Source of the DNA: SLFT01 sp964493075
GTDB lineage: Bacteria; Hydrogenedentota; Hydrogenedentia; Hydrogenedentales; CAITNO01
Direction of reading: 5' to 3'
DNA length: 20,094 nucleotides
Assembly: GCA_964493075.1 (NCBI GenBank)
Contig: CAZBNU010000062.1
Span: forward strand, 1-20,094
Shown: piece after piece, positions 14,631-20,094 of the stretch
Layout of the letters: each line of letters begins with the position of its first letter
How positions within the stretch are numbered: position 1 is the first letter of the stretch
Translations under genes and position numbers: made by a program
The notes under the pieces: generated by a model
Databases searched by the model: none
Told to the model about the DNA's origin: nothing
Seen by the model: the letters and a program-made list of their open reading frames with translations, nothing else

Positions 14631-16328
14631 TTGAAACTTTCCACCCCCATTATTGAAATAATCCGTGGCTGCTATCCCGATGTGGAAGACTCGGATATCA
14701 TGGTCAGCACACCGCCATCCCTTGAACATGGCGATATGGCTGTTCCCATGTTTACGCTGGCCAAAAAATTCCGCAAAGCCCCCCATGCCATCGCTCAAGA
14801 ACTGTCGGCGCAGATCACTGGCAATGAGTATGTTGTCGCCGCCACTGCGGCAGGCCCCTACGTAAACTTCAAACTGAACCGGGATCAGGTCGGTGCTGCT
14901 ATTGTCAAGGAAATTATGGAGGGAGGCATAAACTGGGGAAGCAATGATTCCGGCAAGGGGCAAAGGGTGCTGATTGAACATACCAGCATCAACCCTAACG
15001 CAAGCCCTCATGTGGGACGGGGACGCTGCGCCATGATTGGCGACAGCATCACGCGGCTACTGCGGTTTGAAGGCTACGATGTTGAAGTGCATTACTATGT
15101 GAACGACATGGGACGGCAGATAGGGCTACTGGTGCTGATAGCGGATGAATTGCAGAACCTGACCTTCGATCAGATTCTTGATGCCTATGTAAAAGCCAAC
15201 CAGCGTGCGGAAGAGGATGCCGAATTCGCCGAAAAAGGCTATGCGCTGCTTGCCAAAATTGAGGAGGGCGATCCGGAAACGCAACGTAAATTTCATGAGG
15301 TCACGGATTTATGCCTGAAAGGACAATTGGCCGTATTAAGCCGGCTTAACGTCACTTACGATATCTTTGATCGGGAATCGCTGTATGTCAACGACGATCG
15401 GCTCAAGAAAATAGAAGATGCCTTAACGGAGAAGGGCGCGTTGTTCACCGACGAAGATAACCGGCGCGTGGTAGACCTGTCCAAACTCGGCTACGAAGCA
15501 GAGGAAGGCCGGTATTTCGTACTGCGTCGCGCCAACGGTTCTTCTATGTACGGGTGTCGCGATCTGGTGTACTCTATTGACAAGCAGGAACGAGGCGCTT
15601 CCCTGAACATGATGGTGTTGGGCGAAGACCACAAACTCTATGCACAGCAGCTTGGATTGATGTTGGAATCAGCTGGTATTCCTGCGCCAGAAGTTGTTTA
15701 TTACGCTTACATCCTGTTAAAGGACGGCAAGATGTCCACACGCCAGGGCAAGGTGGTGCTGCTGGCAGACTTCCTTGACCAGGCTGCTGCCCTGGCAAAA
15801 GAGCGGGTGGTGGAGCAGTTTCCCGATCTGACAGCGGAAGAACATGACGTGATTGCAGAACAGGTGGCTGTTTCCGCCATTCGTTTTGCCGTGTTGCGCG
15901 TGAAGTCAAATAAGAACGTCACCTTCGATATGGAGTCTGCATTATCGTTCCAAGGCGACACGGGCCCTTACATTCAGTATAGTTGTGCGCGCATACGTTC
16001 CATTCTCAGGAAAAGTGAAGTTGCCATTCCAGAAGCGCCGGATGCGTCTTTCTGTGTAAAGACCGATGTGGAGTGGGCACTTTTGCTGAAACTCGCCCAT
16101 TTCCCCGAAGTAATCGCCGACGCCATGACGCAGCGGGTCTGCGCGCCTATAGCCAACTACGCACTGGAATTGGCACACGCATTCACTTCTTTTTACCACG
16201 ATTGTCCCGTATTGGCCGCCGGGGATTCCAATACCACGAAGATGCGATTGCTGCTCTGTCGTGCTACATTGCAGACCCTGATCAACGCTTTAGATATTCT
16301 TGGTATTGAAACCCCTGAGAGAATGTAA
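14631..16328 (+). CDS. argS: Arginyl-tRNA synthetase (TTG start)
   Basis: Class I enzyme charging tRNA-Arg with arginine, 565 aa. Domains: N-terminal Arg_tRNA_synt_N (about 1-85), catalytic Rossmann domain (about 110-400), and C-terminal DALR anticodon-binding domain (about 445-565, opening GPYIQYSCARIRSIL). ATP-site motifs are HVGR (127-130, in place of HIGH, within NPNASPHVGRGR) and KMSTR (367-371, in place of KMSKS). YYVNDMGRQ at 155-163 is also typical. The HVGR-x-R and VNDMGRQ combination resembles archaeal-type ArgRS as I recall them. The start is TTG with TGGAG 8 nt upstream; no better ATG is available before the conserved N-terminus. The 94-bp gap after the parvulin gene shows no terminator, so it may be read from the same transcript. 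It ends 26 bp from a convergent gene, with no obvious terminator. Confidence 0.97.
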   Translation: MKLSTPIIEIIRGCYPDVEDSDIMVSTPPSLEHGDMAVPMFTLAKKFRKAPHAIAQELSAQITGNEYVVAATAAGPYVNFKLNRDQVGAAIVKEIMEGGINWGSNDSGKGQRVLIEHTSINPNASPHVGRGRCAMIGDSITRLLRFEGYDVEVHYYVNDMGRQIGLLVLIADELQNLTFDQILDAYVKANQRAEEDAEFAEKGYALLAKIEEGDPETQRKFHEVTDLCLKGQLAVLSRLNVTYDIFDRESLYVNDDRLKKIEDALTEKGALFTDEDNRRVVDLSKLGYEAEEGRYFVLRRANGSSMYGCRDLVYSIDKQERGASLNMMVLGEDHKLYAQQLGLMLESAGIPAPEVVYYAYILLKDGKMSTRQGKVVLLADFLDQAAALAKERVVEQFPDLTAEEHDVIAEQVAVSAIRFAVLRVKSNKNVTFDMESALSFQGDTGPYIQYSCARIRSILRKSEVAIPEAPDASFCVKTDVEWALLLKLAHFPEVIADAMTQRVCAPIANYALELAHAFTSFYHDCPVLAAGDSNTTKMRLLLCRATLQTLINALDILGIETPERM

Positions 16329-16354
16329 GTAAACTGGTGAAGGTATCTTCCAAT

Positions 16355-18358
16355 TCAGAAAACGGGTACAAAGGCATTCAGAATTTCCACACTGCCTTCT
16401 GGAATCAGCGCCACTAGGTCCGGTAGATCATACCAGGAAAGTGCATCATGTACGGCGTTTATCAACTGGCATTTGGCGCGGGGTGTTTTTACAACTTTCT
16501 CCCACGAGGGGATGCCGTCTTTGAGGGTGATGTGGGCAAATAGATCGGGATAAAGGACGGCGGCGTGTAATGCAGGGACTGTGGCGTTGCCTGTTGCGAC
16601 CAGCTGTACAGAACGCGTATTTTTATATGCTTTCAACCAACCGGTAACCGCATGGATGTCGGTGACTCGCATGCCGACGTAGCTTTTGCCAAGCAGGTAT
16701 GCGGTAAAATAATCCTTCCAATCGGAACCCACATAGGGATGCCAGCCGTTGGGACTTTGGGATCCTTGTGTTTCACCCATGCCCCGCAGGTCCACGGCAA
16801 GTACGGCGTTACCCGCTTTCAGCATATTAGCGCCAATGCCATTCTTATCAAATACTGCCGATTTACCCGACTCATGCAGGACGAGAATATAGTCGCCGGA
16901 AAACTCTTTTGGTGTGGCGAGGATGGCGGGAAGCACCACACCATCTTCCGGCTTGATTTGGAATGTCTCATAGGTGATATCACCTTCCGTTATAACTTCA
17001 ACTGTGGCAAACTCAGGCCGAGGACTGGTTTCCGTGTAGGCAATCAGTTCTTTCACCTTGTTGCGCAGTTCCTCATCGCTGCTTTCTTTCCGGAAAGCGG
17101 CGCGTTTTTCTTTCAATTGGTCGGCGCGCATGGCATTCAGGTCCAGCACGGAAAGGGCATTGTCCATGAGCATGACCTGGCCTTGCGGGCTGCATTGCGC
17201 TTCTTCGTCGGAGAAGATGGTGAAGTCCGGCTCTGTGATAACGCGGTCCTGTTCAAGCAGCCAACGGCTCATCCACCTGGCAGCGCCTTCACGCAGCGGC
17301 TGGGAAAAGCCATGTTCTGCGTCATATTCGATGATATCCATGCGCTCCGCGTAGCCCAGCCTCGTGAACAACCGTTTCGCCTCGCGGAAGGTATTCCATG
17401 AGCCGGTAATGTCGAAAAAGTCCTTTGTTGCAGTACACATTAGTGTCGGCTTGGGTGCGCGCATGTGTACGTAATCGGCATGGTCCATGCCAAAGGCTAT
17501 CTGCCCGTAGATATTCTGTTCGGCATCCTGAGCGCCTATGGTGTTCAGCAATCGGTCAAAAGAAGTGAGGTAGCAGGAGGGGGCGGCGCACACGATGCGT
17601 TCGTCCAGTGCCATAAGATAACTGGTAAGGGTGCCGCCGCCGGAGTTGCCTGTGCAGCCGATGCGGTCAGCAATAATGTCGTCGCGGCTTTGAAGGTAGT
17701 CAATGGCGCGCATGCCGTCCCAGATACGGTAGGCGGCGGTGTTGGTACCCGTGAGAATTGCGCCGATACCCAACAGGGTGTGCTCCAGGGTTGATCCAAA
17801 TTCTGCTTTCCCCTCTTTCGTCAGATAAGCGTAGCGTTCTCCCTGACCGATGGGGTCATAACACAATACTGCCATGCCATTAGCCGCCAAGAGCATACAA
17901 GCCCGTTGGTAAGCTTCGCTGGCTTTGCCGTTGACACTGTGCCCACATGGCACAATAATGCCTGGACAGGGGGCTTTTGTCTTTGGCAGATATAGAAGGG
18001 CTGTAACAAAATAATTTGGACGGCTTTCGTAAATAATCTTCTCAAATCGGAACAGGTCACGCTCGCCCTGGGCCACAGTCTGGGCATTTAACGGGGTACG
18101 TTCAGGAAGGCCACCCAACTGCGTTACGAAAAAGGCGTGCATTTTTTGTTGGTAGGCGATGATATCCTCCGGCGTTTTAAGAGAATCATAGGCTTCACTT
18201 CGATCATCACAAGCCTTTTTCACTTGATCAAGAAAATACCATTTCATCATTTCTGCGGCTGGCTTTTCTTCTATCTGACCGTTCAGCAATACGAACGAGT
18301 CAGCGTTTAAATCGGACGCGGCAAAAAGTGTTATGCAGAGAAGCATTGCAGACATCAT
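16355..18358 (-). CDS. Large two-domain alpha/beta hydrolase (acetyl xylan esterase-like)
   Basis: 667 aa, probably exported: the first about 19 residues are hydrophobic and end in Ala, but lack the usual basic residues. The first hydrolase domain (about 100-370) is complete: PCPGIIVPCGH oxyanion region (130-140), YDPIGQGER (167-175), nucleophile elbow GNSGGG with Ser239, acid Asp313 or Asp316 in ATKDFFD, and His349 in DAEHGF. It most resembles acetyl xylan esterase/dienelactone-hydrolase-type enzymes. A second hydrolase-like domain (about 465-667) has the strand-turn VLHESGKSAVFDKNG and AVDLRGMGETQG, but its elbow reads G590-NATV, without Ser, so it is probably non-catalytic. AAGGAGA 6 nt upstream supports the start. 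It has its own promoter region and is separated from the upstream oxidoreductase gene by a terminator. Substrate unknown; an acylated plant or algal glycan is a reasonable guess. Confidence 0.82.
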   Translation of the reverse strand: MMSAMLLCITLFAASDLNADSFVLLNGQIEEKPAAEMMKWYFLDQVKKACDDRSEAYDSLKTPEDIIAYQQKMHAFFVTQLGGLPERTPLNAQTVAQGERDLFRFEKIIYESRPNYFVTALLYLPKTKAPCPGIIVPCGHSVNGKASEAYQRACMLLAANGMAVLCYDPIGQGERYAYLTKEGKAEFGSTLEHTLLGIGAILTGTNTAAYRIWDGMRAIDYLQSRDDIIADRIGCTGNSGGGTLTSYLMALDERIVCAAPSCYLTSFDRLLNTIGAQDAEQNIYGQIAFGMDHADYVHMRAPKPTLMCTATKDFFDITGSWNTFREAKRLFTRLGYAERMDIIEYDAEHGFSQPLREGAARWMSRWLLEQDRVITEPDFTIFSDEEAQCSPQGQVMLMDNALSVLDLNAMRADQLKEKRAAFRKESSDEELRNKVKELIAYTETSPRPEFATVEVITEGDITYETFQIKPEDGVVLPAILATPKEFSGDYILVLHESGKSAVFDKNGIGANMLKAGNAVLAVDLRGMGETQGSQSPNGWHPYVGSDWKDYFTAYLLGKSYVGMRVTDIHAVTGWLKAYKNTRSVQLVATGNATVPALHAAVLYPDLFAHITLKDGIPSWEKVVKTPRAKCQLINAVHDALSWYDLPDLVALIPEGSVEILNAFVPVF

Positions 18359-18391
18359 GGTATCGTCTCCTTGTGTTCATACGATTTTGCG

Positions 18392-18414
18392 ATTATAGGC
18401 TTCGTAATAGCCTA
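18392..18414 (-). promoter_or_regulatory. Candidate promoter of the hydrolase gene with an overlapping inverted repeat
   Basis: Minus-strand TATAAT (18397-18392) lies 33 bp ahead of the hydrolase ATG, but no good -35 box stands at the right distance. TAGGCT-N7-AGCCTA (18396-18414) overlaps the upstream edge of the -10 box, where a repressor or activator could bind. This would fit a promoter that needs an activator. Confidence 0.4.
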
Positions 18415-18451
18415 CCCCTTCTTATGGGCATATTTCCATTTGCCAAAAGCA

Positions 18452-18481
18452 ACGGCGGAAGAACAAACCGTCTTCCGCCGT
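18452..18481 (-). terminator. Intrinsic terminator after the second Gfo/Idh gene
   Basis: ACGGCGGAAGA / TCTTCCGCCGT form a perfect 11-bp GC-rich stem with an 8-nt loop, 27 bp past the oxidoreductase stop on the minus strand. The minus-strand tail TGCTTTTGG is only partly T-rich. Confidence 0.7.
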
Positions 18482-18508
18482 GATATATCATGTTTTGCAG
18501 AGGTTATT

Positions 18509-19759
18509 TCAACTAACGTGTAGGATTTCCCCACCACGTCCCTGTGAAATGAGCGATTTGTAAGTTTTCAATTCGGCTTGCGTTGCTGGATCAGTCAAAT
18601 ATACCGTCTGGCCTTTTTCTGCGGACATATAGGCGGCCTGGCACAGTTTTGTGATTTCGAGGCCGTAGGCAAAGTTCAGGAAGGCATCTTTGCCTTCTTT
18701 GAAACTCACCACGGCATCCGCAATTTCGTCCACGTAGCCGTACAGATCGGCCTCATTGGTTTCCACAGTGAGCAGACCGCGGCTCGCGGTGGCTTTTTCA
18801 AGGGCAGTCTCGCTGTCCGCCACGGCTTCCGCCGCTTCGTCGCCAATGAAAACTTCCAGTGGGGAACGCAGGGAATTCAGTTCAAAGGCGTAGCCAGGTC
18901 CCAAGCCGTCCATAAGAAGACGAAGCCCCTGCTTGTCGTACATCCATGAGTTAGTGAACTGAGCCTGCACCAGTTGTCCCGTTTCCGGATTCTTGAAGGT
19001 GACCATACCCGTCGCGAAATCTTCCGCCGGAACTTTGCTGTAATCAACGCCCATGCGATCCAGCAGTTGTTTGCGGTATTTTGGAATGCCCCATTTCAGC
19101 AACGAAGTAACTGCGCTGACGGCTACGGGCTGCAGGAAGGTAACGGGTTTTCCATAAGGGGTCAATACATACCAACCCACCGCGATGGAGTGACAGCCCA
19201 TGTCGGAAAGCACGCCGCCGCCCTGTTTGGTGGGATCCCAGAACCAGCCTTCATGGGGACCGGAATGTTCTTCCGCACTGCGTGCCAGCGCCAACGAACC
19301 CATGGTGGCCTGTACGGGCGCCAACTGTTCCATCTGAGCGCGGATGCCCTTCATGTGAATCTGGTTCTCAAAATAGGCCGTCGGCAGTTTTGCCTCTTTG
19401 GCAAGGTCTACCAACTGTTGCGCTTCCAGCACCGTGCGGCCCAGCGGTTTCTCGCACATGACACCCTTGAGTGCCGCGCCGGCTTTTACAGAGTCCGCAA
19501 TTTCCTGCATAATCTGGATGCGGGCAAAGTTGGGGGCAAAAATGGCAACGGCATCCACATTCTTGCACAGTTCGCCGACCGAATCATAAACGACGCAATC
19601 GCCAATGCCGCTCTTCTTGGCAGCATCCGCCAATTCCTCGGCGCCCTTCAGCGCACACACTCCGGCGAGTTCAACGCCACGAATCTGCGCCATGGCCTTC
19701 GCCTGGAACTTGGCAATAAACCCAGCGCCAATAAATCCAATTTTGAAATTCGACATCAT
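18509..19759 (-). CDS. Gfo/Idh/MocA-family oxidoreductase (second copy, 416 aa)
   Basis: NAD(P)-dependent dehydrogenase of sugars or related compounds. N-terminal Rossmann fold: KIGFIGAGFIAKFQAKAM (6-23). Family motif MCEKPLGRTV holds Glu103-Lys104-Pro105. Active-site region: GGGVLSDMGCHSIAVGWY (180-197), with Asp186 and His190. At 416 aa it is longer than the other copy (336 aa), has an extended C-terminal domain, and is clearly only a distant relative of it. AAGGAGA lies just upstream of two adjacent ATGs. The second (19756) has the better spacing, so the protein may begin MSNFKIG. No signal peptide. It appears monocistronic, with its own promoter and terminator. Substrate unknown. Confidence 0.92.
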   Translation of the reverse strand: MMSNFKIGFIGAGFIAKFQAKAMAQIRGVELAGVCALKGAEELADAAKKSGIGDCVVYDSVGELCKNVDAVAIFAPNFARIQIMQEIADSVKAGAALKGVMCEKPLGRTVLEAQQLVDLAKEAKLPTAYFENQIHMKGIRAQMEQLAPVQATMGSLALARSAEEHSGPHEGWFWDPTKQGGGVLSDMGCHSIAVGWYVLTPYGKPVTFLQPVAVSAVTSLLKWGIPKYRKQLLDRMGVDYSKVPAEDFATGMVTFKNPETGQLVQAQFTNSWMYDKQGLRLLMDGLGPGYAFELNSLRSPLEVFIGDEAAEAVADSETALEKATASRGLLTVETNEADLYGYVDEIADAVVSFKEGKDAFLNFAYGLEITKLCQAAYMSAEKGQTVYLTDPATQAELKTYKSLISQGRGGEILHVS

Positions 19760-19815
19760 AACTCTCCTTCCGCATACCGCGGGGTTGTAAGTTCTGTATT
19801 TCCGCTCACAGCAAG

Positions 19816-19878
19816 CCTTAATTATAAGGGAAAATCTTTATTGGCGCAAATAGTCATGCCTTAATAGTATTTATAAGG
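19816..19878. repeat. Two CCTTAAT...TATAAGG elements at the second Gfo/Idh promoter
   Basis: CCTTAAT directly joined to TATAAGG (19816-19829), and CCTTAAT-N6-TATAAGG (19859-19878). Each has 5-bp inverted ends (CCTTA/TAAGG). The first covers the -10 box and the second lies just upstream of the -35 box; centres are 46 bp apart. They could be operator half-sites, but AT-rich DNA makes such matches easier by chance. Confidence 0.35.
19821..19849 (-). promoter_or_regulatory. Promoter of the second Gfo/Idh gene
   Basis: Minus-strand TATAAT (19826-19821) with TTGCGC (19849-19844, TTG conserved) 17 nt upstream. Predicted start is near 19814, leaving a leader of about 55 nt. The -10 box lies inside a CCTTAAT/TATAAGG element. 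Confidence 0.5.
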
Positions 19879-20094
19879 TTTTGTCACAGCGGATATTCAT
19901 CCGCCAAACCCAATCAAGACAATTTTATATATTCCGAATATTTTTGTCTTATCTTTCGCGACAGAAACAATATTTTTACCAGAAGCAAAAGCAAAAATAT
20001 TTTTATCCTCTTGTAAATAAGGTAGATACTATCCATTGCGTTAATTTATTTGCATCTTGTGTCCAAACATAGGATACTGTAAAGCGTTATACAG

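Larger units (their letters stand above)
19760..20094. other. AT-rich non-coding right flank
   Basis: No coding region with a ribosome binding site and family resemblance is seen here. The first 120 bases are the oxidoreductase promoter region. From about 19915 to 20010 the DNA is strongly AT-rich and holds AATATTTTT three times (starts 19937, 19969, 19996, spaced 32 and 27 bp) and a small palindrome ATATTC-C-GAATAT (19929-19941). Roughly helically phased A/T tracts of this sort may be bent DNA or an upstream promoter region for a gene past the right edge. Confidence 0.5.

Noticed and set aside
16652..17401. Plus-strand open frame of 249 codons inside the alpha/beta hydrolase
   Set aside because: Antisense shadow of a gene with a complete catalytic triad; no family resemblance.
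18974..19864. Long plus-strand open frame (296 codons) opposite the second Gfo/Idh gene
   Set aside because: It lies almost wholly antisense to a clear dehydrogenase with all family motifs; the translation shows no recognisable domain and no good ribosome binding site.

Overview
The window looks like a piece of a free-living, sugar-degrading bacterial chromosome of roughly balanced base composition. Two sulfatase-superfamily proteins, two Gfo/Idh/MocA oxidoreductases, a xylose-isomerase-like TIM barrel, a DUF1080 (3-keto-glycoside hydrolase family) protein and a large esterase-like hydrolase sit beside housekeeping genes (rplM-rpsI, trxB, argS). This mix is typical of the Planctomycetes/Lentisphaerae/Kiritimatiellota and Hydrogenedentota-type lineages. 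That placement is inferred from gene content only. I see no tRNA or rRNA gene, CRISPR array, transposase, integrase or phage gene.

Layout. At the left edge, 1-2506 (minus strand) holds the start of a peptide ABC-transporter operon: an OppA-type lipoprotein followed 2 bp later by an OppB-type permease that runs off the window. It has a clear sigma-70-like promoter. Divergent from it, 2690-4144 encodes a Tat-exported sulfatase with an intact formylglycine motif. Region 4268-8404 is a carbohydrate block. A minus-strand set (Gfo/Idh oxidoreductase, TIM-barrel isomerase/epimerase, cytoplasmic sulfatase-fold protein with Thr at the catalytic Cys position) diverges from a membrane-anchored DUF1080 protein. 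Next come rplM-rpsI (minus), ending at a strong intrinsic terminator.

Region 9621-16328 is a plus-strand run: a PpiD/SurA-like membrane foldase with an acidic repeat tail, thioredoxin reductase, an orphan GspF/PilC-type membrane protein, a second membrane-anchored parvulin, and an archaeal-looking arginyl-tRNA synthetase. On the right, 16355-19759 (minus) holds a two-domain alpha/beta hydrolase and a second Gfo/Idh oxidoreductase. Each has its own promoter, and a terminator separates them. The last 335 bases are AT-rich and carry no gene.

Working together (inference). The Tat sulfatase could desulfate a glycan outside the cytoplasm. The Gfo/Idh enzyme could oxidise a sugar ring, and the DUF1080 and TIM-barrel proteins could cleave or isomerise the keto-sugar, with the Thr-type sulfatase homologue acting on a phospho- or sulfo-ester. 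This would be a 3-keto-glycoside route rather than a classical glycosidase route. The 9621-14536 genes look like an envelope protein-folding and assembly set (two parvulins, a GspF-like assembly protein, a disulfide reductase). The most interesting items are the Thr-substituted sulfatase homologue inside the keto-sugar block, the orphan GspF flanked by parvulins, and the hydrolase with a serine-less second domain.
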